DNA from: an uncultured Pelagibacteraceae bacterium
GTDB taxonomy: Bacteria; Pseudomonadota; Alphaproteobacteria; Pelagibacterales; Pelagibacteraceae
Reading direction: 5' to 3'
Assembly: GCA_902595115.1 (NCBI GenBank)
Contig: CACJOS010000003.1
Coordinates: 1 to 64,000 of the forward strand
DNA: 64,000 nucleotides
In this document: one piece after another, positions 32,032-40,307 of the stretch
Layout: each line of letters begins with the position of its first letter
Position numbering within the stretch: position 1 is the first letter of the stretch
Program-made: the position numbers and the translations under genes
The notes under the pieces: model-generated
Told to the model about the DNA's origin: nothing
Database searches by the model: none
Seen by the model: the letters and a program-made list of their open reading frames with translations, nothing else

Positions 32032-33102
32032 ATGAAAATTGAGCAAAAGGAATATCGTACAATTTGGTTTGAAAATAATATTGTCAAAATAATTGATCAA
32101 ACAAAACTACCACATAGATTTGCAATTAAGGATCTTAAAACTATAAAGGATGCAGTCAATGCAATTAATATAATGGAGGTGAGAGGAGCACCATTAATAG
32201 GTGCAACGGCTGCATATGGACTTGTATTATCTATTTTAGAAAATAAAGATCTATCTTTTTTAAAAAAGTCAGCAAATGACTTAATTAAATCAAGACCTAC
32301 AGCAATAAATTTAAAATGGGCTGTTGATAGAATGATGAAAAAAATATCAGGGGTGAATAGTGATAAAATTTTTGAAATCGCTTTAAATGAAGCAAAAGAA
32401 ATTTGTGAGGAAGATGTAAAATTTTGTGAAAACATTGGATTAAATGGTCTTAAAATAATTGAGGAAATTCATAATAAAAAAAAAGATACTGTTAATATTT
32501 TAACACATTGTAATGCTGGTTGGCTTGCTACAATAAATTGGGGAACAGCAACCTCTCCTATATATCACGCACACAAGAAAGGAATTCCCCTGCATGTATG
32601 GGTGGATGAGACAAGACCAAGAAATCAAGGAGCAAATCTTACGTCATTTGAGCTTAATGAGGAGCATGTCCCAAATACAGTAATTGCAGATAATACAGGT
32701 GGATTATTAATGCAAAGAGGAAAAGTCGATATATGTATTGTTGGAACAGACAGAACTTTAGCAAACGGAGATGTATGCAACAAAATTGGCACTTATCTAA
32801 AAGCTTTGGCAGCAAAAGATAATAATATTCCTTTTTATGTAGCGCTACCTAGTTCTACAATTGACTGGAATATCAAAGATCATAAAGATATTCCTATTGA
32901 AGAGAGAAGTTCTGAGGAGTTATCACACATTGAAGGATTAGATAATAATGGGAATATTAAAAAAATACAAATTTATCCAAAAAAAAGCAAAGCAATGAAC
33001 CTAGCTTTTGATGTAACTCCAGCTAAATATGTAACAGGTTTGATTACTGAAAAAGGGGTTTGCGATGCATCAACTGAGGGACTTAAAAATTTATTCATAT
33101 GA
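32032..33102 (+). CDS. mtnA: Methylthioribose-1-phosphate isomerase
   Basis: 356 aa. YRTIWFENNIVKIIDQTKLPHRF, VRGAPLIGATAAYGL, ILTHCNAGWLAT, VWVDETRPRNQGANLTSFEL, IVGTDRTLANGDVCNKIGTY are the MtnA signature with catalytic Cys and Asp regions. Isomerises methylthioribose-1-P to methylthioribulose-1-P. It is followed by a 4-bp overlapping 67-aa gene and then the class II aldolase. Confidence 0.94.
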   Translation: MKIEQKEYRTIWFENNIVKIIDQTKLPHRFAIKDLKTIKDAVNAINIMEVRGAPLIGATAAYGLVLSILENKDLSFLKKSANDLIKSRPTAINLKWAVDRMMKKISGVNSDKIFEIALNEAKEICEEDVKFCENIGLNGLKIIEEIHNKKKDTVNILTHCNAGWLATINWGTATSPIYHAHKKGIPLHVWVDETRPRNQGANLTSFELNEEHVPNTVIADNTGGLLMQRGKVDICIVGTDRTLANGDVCNKIGTYLKALAAKDNNIPFYVALPSSTIDWNIKDHKDIPIEERSSEELSHIEGLDNNGNIKKIQIYPKKSKAMNLAFDVTPAKYVTGLITEKGVCDASTEGLKNLFI

Positions 33103-33302
33103 AAAAAAATTTATATTTTATAATTTTTTTGATTATAGCCTTTATTATGCTTTATATATCGAGAATTGAATACGGATCCCATAGTTTAGATAAATCAATG
33201 AAAGCATGTATTATTGCTCAAAAAAAATTAGATAAGAGTAAAAATATTGATGATATCAAATCTTTTTGTGAAAGAGAAATTAACAAAAAACTAAAAAAAT
33301 AA
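33099..33302 (+). CDS. 67-aa membrane-anchored or exported small protein
   Basis: N-terminal hydrophobic helix (LYFIIFLIIAFIMLYIS), then a charged tail with two Cys (KACIIAQKK and KSFCEREI). It overlaps mtnA by 4 bp (ATGA) and its stop overlaps the aldolase start by 1 bp, so it is translationally coupled to both. No family recognised; the two cysteines could form one disulfide if the tail is periplasmic. Its position inside an otherwise metabolic operon supports real expression. Confidence 0.65.
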   Translation: MKKNLYFIIFLIIAFIMLYISRIEYGSHSLDKSMKACIIAQKKLDKSKNIDDIKSFCEREINKKLKK

Positions 33303-33961
33303 TGTTAGAAATAAAGAAAGAGGTAATTAAGTATGCAAAAAAACTTAATACCGAAAACCTTTCGCCTTTGAGATCTGGTAATATTTCAATGAGAGGAACT
33401 AATGATGGAGTAGATGGTTTCTTCATTACACCTTCGGGTATTAAATATGAAGATTTAGTAGCTGAAAGTATAGTTTTTCTTGAATTAAACGAAACAAACA
33501 ATTTAAAAAAAATTTCAGACAAAACTATAAATCCATCTTCAGAATGGCGCTTTCATCAAGATATTTATATTAAAAAAATAGATGCTAAAGCAATAGTTCA
33601 TGCCCATTCAGCAAACGCCTCTGCTGTTTCAGCACACGGAAAAAATATTCCAGCATTTCATTATATGGTCGCATTAGCGGGTGGAAATAATATTAAATGT
33701 GCAGAATATGCAACCTTTGGTACAAAAGAACTCTCTGAAAATATTCTAAAGGCACTTGAGGAAAGAAAAGCTTGCCTTATGTCTAATCATGGCCAGGTTG
33801 CATTTGGCAAATCTCTTGATGAGGCATTTGAACTTGCTCAAGAGATTGAAAATATTTGTCATCAATACATAAATGTAATAAAGTTAGGAAAACCTAAGAT
33901 TCTTTCAGATAATGAAATGAAAAAAATCTTAGAAAAAACTAAAAATTATAAAAAAAATTAA
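33302..33961 (+). CDS. Class II aldolase (candidate methylthioribulose-1-phosphate aldolase)
   Basis: 219 aa class II aldolase/adducin fold. SPLRSGNISMRG, ITPSGIKYEDL, the NPSSEWRFH element with the catalytic Glu, the zinc HAHS motif in AIVHAHSANAS, and LMSNHGQVAFG. MtnB dehydratases share this fold, but no mtnC or mtnD genes follow. In the known DHAP shunt a related aldolase (Ald2) cleaves methylthioribulose-1-P into DHAP and methylthioacetaldehyde. The mtnP, mtnA, aldolase order here matches that shunt. MtnB or a sugar aldolase remain alternatives. Confidence 0.82.
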   Translation: MLEIKKEVIKYAKKLNTENLSPLRSGNISMRGTNDGVDGFFITPSGIKYEDLVAESIVFLELNETNNLKKISDKTINPSSEWRFHQDIYIKKIDAKAIVHAHSANASAVSAHGKNIPAFHYMVALAGGNNIKCAEYATFGTKELSENILKALEERKACLMSNHGQVAFGKSLDEAFELAQEIENICHQYINVIKLGKPKILSDNEMKKILEKTKNYKKN

Positions 33962-33970
33962 CATTTTTTT

Positions 33971-35011
33971 ATGACAAAAGTTGGTGAACACATTACGCTG
34001 GATATCATCGGTACTGATAAAGAGTATGAGCCAAAGTTTTTTGAGAAATTGGTATATAAAATTGCAAAAAAAGCGAAGGTAACAGTTTTAGAAATATCAA
34101 AATATAAATTTGAACCTCAGGGTTTTACCCTAGTAGCTCTTTTAGCTGAAAGTCATATTAGTTTTCACACTTTCCCTGAAAAAGGAATTATAAGTTTTGA
34201 TTTTTTTACATGTGGGAAGGTAAATCCTATAGTTGCTTTAGACATTATTAAAAAAGATATTAAACACAAAAAAATTGTTAAAAAAGAGTTTAATAGAGAT
34301 AATATTATTTACTATGATGATATTTATAGCTCACCAGGACTTAAAAAATATTATTTGGTAAAAGATGTTTTGGAAGATTTCAATTCTAAAGTTGGTCAGC
34401 ATATAGAAATTTTAAATCTTGAACAGTTTGGAAAATCTTTATTTATTGATAACGAACTTCAAGTCGCAGAAAGTGATGAACACTTGTATAGTTCAACCTT
34501 CGTTAATTCTGGTATTAAACTAAATCCTCAAAAAGATAAATCTGCAATAATTGGTGGTGGTGATGGAGGTGTTGCAAGAGAGTGCATATCGCAAGGATTT
34601 AATTATATAGACTGGTTTGAGTTGGATCCCGAAGTGGTCGAAGTTTGTGAAAAACATCTAAGTAAAATAGGTAAAAAAGCTACCACAAAAAATTCAGTTA
34701 AATGTGTTTGGGGAGATGCTTTTGAAAGTATTAAAAAAATTGAGGATAATAAATACGATAAAATATTTGTAGACCTTAATGATGATCAGTATTGTATTGA
34801 TCTTGCGGCAAAAAATATAAATTCACTTAAAAGAATTTTGAAGCCAAATGGAACAATTACAGCACAAGTTGGTAGCCAAGATAAAAAACCAAAACAAGTT
34901 AAAAAATGGCTGAGTTTGTTTGAAAAAAGCTTTGGTAATACATCTATAGATAGAATTTACATACCAAGCTTTGACTGTTCTTGGAATTTTGCTTCCTCAC
35001 TAAATAAATAA
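33971..35011 (+). CDS. speD-speE: Fused S-adenosylmethionine decarboxylase-spermidine synthase
   Basis: 346 aa two-domain enzyme. Residues 1 to about 110 are a bacterial SpeD proenzyme: GEHITLDIIG and the self-cleavage site LLAESHISFHTFPE, where Ser61 becomes the pyruvoyl group. From about residue 115 the chain is an aminopropyltransferase: FIDNELQVAESDEHLYSS, AIIGGGDGGVARE, WFELDPEVVEVC, and VDLNDD. The fusion would make decarboxylated SAM and use it at once on putrescine, releasing MTA. SpeD-SpeE fusions are known in some bacteria. Directly downstream of the MTA-recycling genes in the same direction with a 9-bp gap. Confidence 0.92.
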   Translation: MTKVGEHITLDIIGTDKEYEPKFFEKLVYKIAKKAKVTVLEISKYKFEPQGFTLVALLAESHISFHTFPEKGIISFDFFTCGKVNPIVALDIIKKDIKHKKIVKKEFNRDNIIYYDDIYSSPGLKKYYLVKDVLEDFNSKVGQHIEILNLEQFGKSLFIDNELQVAESDEHLYSSTFVNSGIKLNPQKDKSAIIGGGDGGVARECISQGFNYIDWFELDPEVVEVCEKHLSKIGKKATTKNSVKCVWGDAFESIKKIEDNKYDKIFVDLNDDQYCIDLAAKNINSLKRILKPNGTITAQVGSQDKKPKQVKKWLSLFEKSFGNTSIDRIYIPSFDCSWNFASSLNK

Positions 35012-35068
35012 TTTCTTTTTAAATCTTTTAATTTGTGAAATACTTATTAAAAAAATATTGGAGGCGAT

Positions 35069-35896
35069 ATGAATATTATAAAAAAATTTAGCTTAGGAGT
35101 TTTGATTACTTTATTTTTATCATTTTCTGCTAATGCTGATAAAATTAAAATAGGTACAGAGGGAGCATACCCACCTTGGAATTCAAAAGATGCTTCTGGT
35201 AAACTTATTGGATTCGAAGTTGAACTTGCTTGGACACTTTGTAGATATATAGGTCAACAATGTGAAATAGTTGAGCAAGATTGGGATGGAATGATACCAG
35301 CTCTTATAATGAGAAAATTCGATGCAATAATGGCAGGAATGTCAATTACTGCTGAAAGACAAAAAGCGATTAGTTTTTCTCAAGGTTATGCTGACGAAGT
35401 TGCTTCATTAGCTGTAATGAAAGGTTCAGATTTAGAGGGTATGGATACACCCGCAGGAATTAATCTTACTAAACCAAATGCTGGAGCAAAAAAAGCACTT
35501 AAAACACTTACTGCTGCACTAGCGGGTAAAACAGTTTGTGTACAAACTGCAACAATTCACCAAAATTTTTTAGACTCAGGTGATGTTGGAAAAGTAAATG
35601 TTAGAACATACAAAACTCAAGACGAGGTAAACTTAGATTTAGCATCGGGTAGATGTGATGCTGCGCTAGCTGCTGCGGTTGCATTTAGTGATTATGCAGA
35701 GAAATCTGGTAAACCAGTTGTATTAGTTGGACCAACTTTTTCAGGCGGTGCATTTGGTAATGGTGTAGGTGTTGGTATAAGAAAAGATGATACAGAGTTA
35801 CTAAACGCTTTTAACAAAGCTATCGATAAAGCAAGAAAGAACGGTGATATTAGTAGAATTGCTACTAAATGGTTCGGCTTCGATGCATCTATGTAG
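35069..35896 (+). CDS. Amino-acid/opine-type ABC substrate-binding protein
   Basis: 275 aa, signal peptide (MNIIKKFSLGVLITLFLSFSANA) and an SBP_bac_3 fold: KIKIGTEGAYPPWNSKDASGKLIGFEVELAWTLC, DWDGMIPALIMRKFDAIMAGMSITAERQKAISFS. Related to lysine/arginine/ornithine/octopine binders. Strong Shine-Dalgarno TTGGAGG before the ATG. It follows speD-speE by 57 bp, so a polyamine precursor (arginine or ornithine) is an appealing ligand, but this is inferred. A hairpin separates it from the permease genes. Confidence 0.88.
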   Translation: MNIIKKFSLGVLITLFLSFSANADKIKIGTEGAYPPWNSKDASGKLIGFEVELAWTLCRYIGQQCEIVEQDWDGMIPALIMRKFDAIMAGMSITAERQKAISFSQGYADEVASLAVMKGSDLEGMDTPAGINLTKPNAGAKKALKTLTAALAGKTVCVQTATIHQNFLDSGDVGKVNVRTYKTQDEVNLDLASGRCDAALAAAVAFSDYAEKSGKPVVLVGPTFSGGAFGNGVGVGIRKDDTELLNAFNKAIDKARKNGDISRIATKWFGFDASM

Positions 35897-35909
35897 ATAA
35901 TTTTAGATT

Positions 35910-35934
35910 TGGCGACTATAATATATAGTCGCCA
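35910..35934 (+). promoter_or_regulatory. Intra-operon hairpin between binding protein and permease genes
   Basis: TGGCGACTATA pairs perfectly with TATAGTCGCCA around a 3-nt loop (11-bp stem). No T run follows, so it is probably not a complete intrinsic terminator. It ends 6 bp before the permease ATG (35941) and may limit ribosome access or protect the upstream mRNA end after processing. Confidence 0.85.
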
Positions 35935-35940
35935 GTCTGT

Positions 35941-36633
35941 ATGGAACTTCTTTCATTCGGAAAAACTGGTTGGGGCGATGAACTTTTAATCGCAACAATG
36001 ATGACAATTGCTGTTTCTATAACAGCTATGATCATAGGTTTTCTTTTTGCTTTAATATTTACCCCACTTAAATTATCCAAAAGTAAATTTTTAAATCTTA
36101 TTGGCAATAGTTACACCACAATTATCAGAGGAGTTCCTGAATTATTAGTTATATACTTATTTTTCTTTGGTGGTAGCGGTGCTGTTATGTATGTAGCTTC
36201 TATTTTTGGATATAATGAATATATTGAAATTAATGCATTTATTACTGGATCATTTGCAATCGGTATTATTTCAGGAGCATATTCGACAGAAGTTTTTAGG
36301 GGGGCAATTCAATCAATTGATAAAGGACAATTTGAGGCTTCTAAGGTTTTAGGTTTAAAAAAACCAGTTCATTTTTTTAAAGTGATTATGCCTCAAATGT
36401 TAAGACTTGCCATTCCTAACTTAAGTAATGTTTGGCAAATTACTTTAAAAGATACTTCACTTATATCTGTAACAGGTTTAGTTGAAATAATGAGGCAGTC
36501 TTACATTGCAGCTGGATCGACAAGAGATCCTTTATTTTTTTATTCATTTGCAGCAGTTTTATATTTATTGCTTACATTTTTAAGTATGAAGTTAATAAAT
36601 AAATTAGAAATTAGATACAGCAGAGGTTATTGA
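35941..36633 (+). CDS. Amino-acid ABC transporter permease (HisQ-type)
   Basis: 230 aa, about five membrane helices, with TTIIRGVPELLVIYLFFFG and the EAA loop region FEASKVLGLKKPVHFFKVIMPQMLRLAIPNLSN. It partners with the next permease to form the channel for the binding protein at 35069. No Shine-Dalgarno is visible because the hairpin arm ends 6 bp upstream. Overlaps the next gene through a TGATG junction. Confidence 0.92.
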   Translation: MELLSFGKTGWGDELLIATMMTIAVSITAMIIGFLFALIFTPLKLSKSKFLNLIGNSYTTIIRGVPELLVIYLFFFGGSGAVMYVASIFGYNEYIEINAFITGSFAIGIISGAYSTEVFRGAIQSIDKGQFEASKVLGLKKPVHFFKVIMPQMLRLAIPNLSNVWQITLKDTSLISVTGLVEIMRQSYIAAGSTRDPLFFYSFAAVLYLLLTFLSMKLINKLEIRYSRGY

Positions 36634-37304
36634 TGGATTTTGAATTAATGATAAATAGTTTCCCAAAACTACTGAATGCTACTTTAATAACACTAAAACT
36701 ATTATCTGCATCATTAATTTTTGGATTATTTATTGGTCTCTTTTTTGCAATTCTAAGAGTTAATAATAACCCAATTGTAAATAAATTTGCTTATGGTTAT
36801 TCGTATGTATTTAGAGGAACGCCTCTATTGGTTCAAATATTTATTATTTATTTTGGTTTAGGTCAGATAGAGTATTTAAGATCAACAATATTATGGGTAA
36901 TTTTAAAAGAACCTTATTGGTGTGCAATAATTGCTTTTTCGCTGAATACTGGAGCTTATACATCTGAAATATTACGATCTGCATTTCAAACAATTAAACC
37001 TGGAATAATCGAAGCAGGTCAGAGTTTGGGAATATCAAAAAAGATTATATTTTATAAAATTCAAATTCCTATTGCTATCAGACAATCTTTACCAGCTTAT
37101 GGTAATGAAATCATTTTAATGATGAAAGGTACTTCTTTGGCAAGTACTGTTACTCTGATGGATCTTACAGGTGTTGCAAAATATATAATATCTACAACAT
37201 TCAAACCAATTGAGGTTTTTATAGTTGCGGGTGGTATATATCTATTTATGACTTTTATTATCCATAATGTCATAAAGTTTTTAGAGAAAAAATACAGTTA
37301 TTAA
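36633..37304 (+). CDS. Amino-acid ABC transporter permease (HisM-type)
   Basis: 223 aa beginning MDFELMINSF at the ATG 36633; a TTG one codon upstream is less likely. YVFRGTPLLVQIFIIYFG and the EAA loop EAGQSLGISKKIIFYKIQIPIAIRQSLPAYGNE mark it as the second permease of the pair. The ATPase gene expected next to these is not present; the following gene is a convergent DUF6165 protein. Confidence 0.92.
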   Translation: MDFELMINSFPKLLNATLITLKLLSASLIFGLFIGLFFAILRVNNNPIVNKFAYGYSYVFRGTPLLVQIFIIYFGLGQIEYLRSTILWVILKEPYWCAIIAFSLNTGAYTSEILRSAFQTIKPGIIEAGQSLGISKKIIFYKIQIPIAIRQSLPAYGNEIILMMKGTSLASTVTLMDLTGVAKYIISTTFKPIEVFIVAGGIYLFMTFIIHNVIKFLEKKYSY

Positions 37305-37690
37305 TACGATGTATATTCTTTAATTTCTTTAATTTTAGATCCAGTATGATTATTCATCTCAAGTTTAATTTTTCCTCTTTCATCATTCAAGAAATGAATA
37401 TCCCTCGATGTTTTAATAAAAACATCGCCGAAATCTGAATTTTTTTCACATAATCTTTTTTCATTTTCAATATTCCATAATTTATTATTTATTTCTTTAA
37501 GTGCATTAAATAGTTTATTGATTTTATCATCTGGTTTTACATTTTTATCGTATTGATCTTTTAATAACTTAAATTCTTCGTTTATAAATTTTAGTTTATT
37601 TTGATCTTTTATCTTTTCTTTTTTAATCTCTAAAATAGAAATTTTATCTAATAATTCACCAACCGAAACTTCAACAAGTATTTTATTCAT
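37301..37690 (-). CDS. DUF6165-like coiled-coil protein
   Basis: 129 aa, mainly helical and charged. Starts ILVEVSVGELLDKISILEIKKEKIKDQNKLKFINEEFKLL, matching the DUF6165 N-terminus, and includes LFNALKEINNKLWNIENEKRLCEK and LNDERGKIKLEMN. Members are often found near glycan-synthesis genes; no biochemical function is established. Divergent from the GT9 gene across 32 bp, and its stop overlaps the permease end by 4 bp. Confidence 0.75.
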   Translation of the reverse strand: MNKILVEVSVGELLDKISILEIKKEKIKDQNKLKFINEEFKLLKDQYDKNVKPDDKINKLFNALKEINNKLWNIENEKRLCEKNSDFGDVFIKTSRDIHFLNDERGKIKLEMNNHTGSKIKEIKEYTSY

Positions 37691-37722
37691 AAATTTTTAT
37701 ATTATGTTAAGTTGTTTAAAAT

Positions 37723-38655
37723 ATGTCTAATATTTTAATTATTAAACATGGATCTTTAGGTGATATAGCCCAAGCAAGTGGTGCAATTCAAGATATTTAT
37801 GAAAACAACAAGGAACATAAGCTTTATATTATGACCTCTAAACCTTATTTTGATTTGTTTAAAAAAAATCCTTTTATTACTGAAGTTATTTTAGATAAGA
37901 GATTATCAAGATTTAATCTCATTTATTTATATTTGTTAATGAGAAAAATAAAAAAACTTAAATTTATTAAAGTCTTTGATTTACAAAATTCATCAAGAAC
38001 ATCATTTTATAAAAAAATTTTATTTCCAAATTCAAATCAATATTCATGGTCATCTTCCAATACAACATTACCCACAAATAAAAGTAAAGTGGAGTTTGAT
38101 AAATTACCAGTCTTAGAAAGATTTGATCATCAATTAAAGACTTCTGGATTACATACAAAATTTACTCTTAAACCTGATTTTAATTGGTCATGTACTGATA
38201 TATCTGAAATTAATTATAAGTTCGAACTCGAAAAATATATTGTCTTATTTCCGTTCTGCTCTCCACATCTAAAGCTTAAGAAGTGGCCGTACTTTAATGA
38301 ACTTATAAAAATCATACATGATGAATTTAAAAATAAATATAAAGTTGTAATTGCACCTGGGCCAAATGAAGTTAAAGAATCAAAACACTTTAATGCAGAA
38401 TGTATTTTAGATAATGGCAAATCTCTTAATATTCCTCAACTAGCGTCTCTTATAAAAAATAGTTCATTTGTAATTGCTAACGACACAGGGCCAGCACATA
38501 TCTCTGCTCATCTTAATGCAAAAGGTGTTGCATTATTCGGATCTCATACTACAGCATATAAAGTAAGTATTGAGAGAGAAAATTTTAAAGCAATTCAAGT
38601 TGAAGATTTAAATAAACTAAGTGCAAGAAAAGTATTCGAAAAAATAAATTTATAA
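37723..38655 (+). CDS. GT9-family glycosyltransferase (heptosyltransferase-like)
   Basis: 310 aa GT-B fold. ILIIKHGSLGDIAQASGAIQDI is the typical ADP-heptose transferase start; FPFCSPHLKLKKWP, and FVIANDTGPAHISAHLNAKGVALFGSHT carry the C-terminal nucleotide-sugar site. Probably adds heptose or a related sugar to a lipid core. Overlaps the convergent GT4 gene by 6 bp. Confidence 0.88.
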   Translation: MSNILIIKHGSLGDIAQASGAIQDIYENNKEHKLYIMTSKPYFDLFKKNPFITEVILDKRLSRFNLIYLYLLMRKIKKLKFIKVFDLQNSSRTSFYKKILFPNSNQYSWSSSNTTLPTNKSKVEFDKLPVLERFDHQLKTSGLHTKFTLKPDFNWSCTDISEINYKFELEKYIVLFPFCSPHLKLKKWPYFNELIKIIHDEFKNKYKVVIAPGPNEVKESKHFNAECILDNGKSLNIPQLASLIKNSSFVIANDTGPAHISAHLNAKGVALFGSHTTAYKVSIERENFKAIQVEDLNKLSARKVFEKINL

Positions 38656-39732
38656 AATTTTCTGATAACTTTTGATTATTTTTTTCCAATTAAACTTCTC
38701 TGAAAACTCCTTTGCAGCTTTTCCATATTCTTTATATCTGTGGTCTTTAAGTAATTTATCTATGGATGAATATATTTCTTCAAGATTATTACCATCACAA
38801 ATAATACCTGTTTTTTCGTGTATGATAGCATCAGATGCACCACCATCTTTTCCACCAATTGAAGGAACACCATATTGAGCTGCCTCAATATAAGCAATTC
38901 CAAAACCCTCAACAGATTTGTTATGCACTATTGAAGGCATTATGAAAATATTTGATTTTGATAATAAAGCATTTTTGAGTCCTGTTTTAATATTTTTTAG
39001 AAAGATAACGTGGTTGTTTAGATTTAGCTCATTAACCAATTTTTTTAAGTTTTCTTCTTCGGTTCCATATCCAATACAAACATAAATTATATTTGGATAA
39101 AGTTCTTTTAAATTTCTTAAAGCCATAATCACTTTTTCGTGATTTTTTCTCTTATCAAACCTTGAGACAGTTATTAATCTATTCGATTTACCTTGAAATA
39201 TTTTTTCAGCTTCTTCATCATCAGTTTTAGAAATTTCTATAGCATCATCAATACCTGGATTAATAACACTTATTTTATCCTCATTAACACCCACTCTTAT
39301 TGCTAATTCTTTTGTAAACAACGAATTTGAAATTACATGATCAACATTATTTAAAATATTTATTAATTTTCTATTTTGTCTTGAACCTTTTTCATGATTG
39401 ATTTCCTTAGAGTGAATCAAACATATCTTTTTTTTATTTGTTTTTATAAGTTCAAGGCTTTTCCAATGATCAGCTATAATACAATTAACATTTTTATTAT
39501 TTTTTAAAAAATCGTTGATTAAATAAGATTTTCTGTATTTTCTTAGTAATTTAGGGCCACCAACTCTTTCTATTGAAAAATTTACACTATTATCAAAAAC
39601 AGAATAATTTTCGTGATAATCTGCAAAAACTTTTACAATATTTAATTTAGATAAAGACTTTGTTAGGCCATGCATTAAATTTTGCATGCCTCCAATTTCA
39701 GGTGGAAAATTTCTTGTTAGAATTAAGAACAT
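38650..39732 (-). CDS. GT4-family glycosyltransferase
   Basis: 360 aa GT-B fold. Opens with LILTRNFPPEIGGMQNLMHGLTKSL, then LITVSRFDKRKNHEKVIMALRNLKELYPNIIYVCIGYG and SIVHNKSVEGFGIAYIEAAQYGVPSIGGKDGGASDAI (EX7E-like donor site). Probably acts in cell-surface glycan assembly. Its start abuts the stop of the thioredoxin-family gene. Confidence 0.9.
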   Translation of the reverse strand: MFLILTRNFPPEIGGMQNLMHGLTKSLSKLNIVKVFADYHENYSVFDNSVNFSIERVGGPKLLRKYRKSYLINDFLKNNKNVNCIIADHWKSLELIKTNKKKICLIHSKEINHEKGSRQNRKLINILNNVDHVISNSLFTKELAIRVGVNEDKISVINPGIDDAIEISKTDDEEAEKIFQGKSNRLITVSRFDKRKNHEKVIMALRNLKELYPNIIYVCIGYGTEEENLKKLVNELNLNNHVIFLKNIKTGLKNALLSKSNIFIMPSIVHNKSVEGFGIAYIEAAQYGVPSIGGKDGGASDAIIHEKTGIICDGNNLEEIYSSIDKLLKDHRYKEYGKAAKEFSEKFNWKKIIKSYQKIL

Positions 39733-40287
39733 TTATTTAATCCATTTAATATTACAGCCCATGCTTGGATGCTGTTCTTCTGGTCCTTTACCAGTTTTTG
39801 AAATTAATTTTAAAGCCTTAAATAATTCACTTTCACCACTGTTTATTGGTTTTAGATCTTTAAGTTGTTTAATTCGACCTCTGTACTGTAACTCCAAGTT
39901 TCCATTATATGCAAAAAAATCTGGTGTACAAACAGCATTATATATTTTAGCTACTTCTTGAGTTTCATCATGAAGATATGGAAAAGAAAAATTATTTTCT
40001 TTTGAAAAAGTAATCATGTTTTCAAAAGAATCCTCAGGATAATTTTTTACATCATTAGAACATATTGCAGCTGAATTAATTCCAAATTTTTCTAAATTTT
40101 TACAGTCTTGAACTAAATCCTCAATTATCGCTTTAACGTAAGGACAGTGATTACAAATAAACATTAACAATGTTCCTTTTTCACCTTTTATATCATTTAA
40201 AGAAATTATTTTATTATCTGTGGATTTCAGTTTGAAATCTTCAGCTTTTTTTCCAAAATCGCATATTGGAGTTTTTGTAAGAGCCAT
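39733..40287 (-). CDS. Thioredoxin-fold AhpC/TSA-like protein
   Basis: 184 aa with a redox-like CxxC in MFICNHCPYVKAII, followed by SAAICSNDVKNYPEDSFENM, FPYLHDETQEVAKIYNAVCTPDFFAYN and YRGRIKQ. This pattern (thioredoxin-family protein with CNHCPYV) is widespread in marine bacteria. No signal peptide, so cytoplasmic. Peroxide reduction or disulfide exchange possible. Divergent from gamma-carbonic anhydrase across 20 bp and followed by the GT4 gene. Confidence 0.85.
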   Translation of the reverse strand: MALTKTPICDFGKKAEDFKLKSTDNKIISLNDIKGEKGTLLMFICNHCPYVKAIIEDLVQDCKNLEKFGINSAAICSNDVKNYPEDSFENMITFSKENNFSFPYLHDETQEVAKIYNAVCTPDFFAYNGNLELQYRGRIKQLKDLKPINSGESELFKALKLISKTGKGPEEQHPSMGCNIKWIK

Positions 40288-40307
40288 GGTACAACAATAT
40301 ATAATTT

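Noticed and set aside
33302-33961. MtnB methylthioribulose-1-phosphate dehydratase as the sole explanation
   Set aside because: Same fold, but the downstream MtnC/MtnD genes needed for salvage are missing from the block, so an aldolase is more likely. Not excluded.
35910-35934. Rho-independent terminator between binding protein and permease
   Set aside because: Stem is strong but no T run follows; treated as a hairpin of other function.
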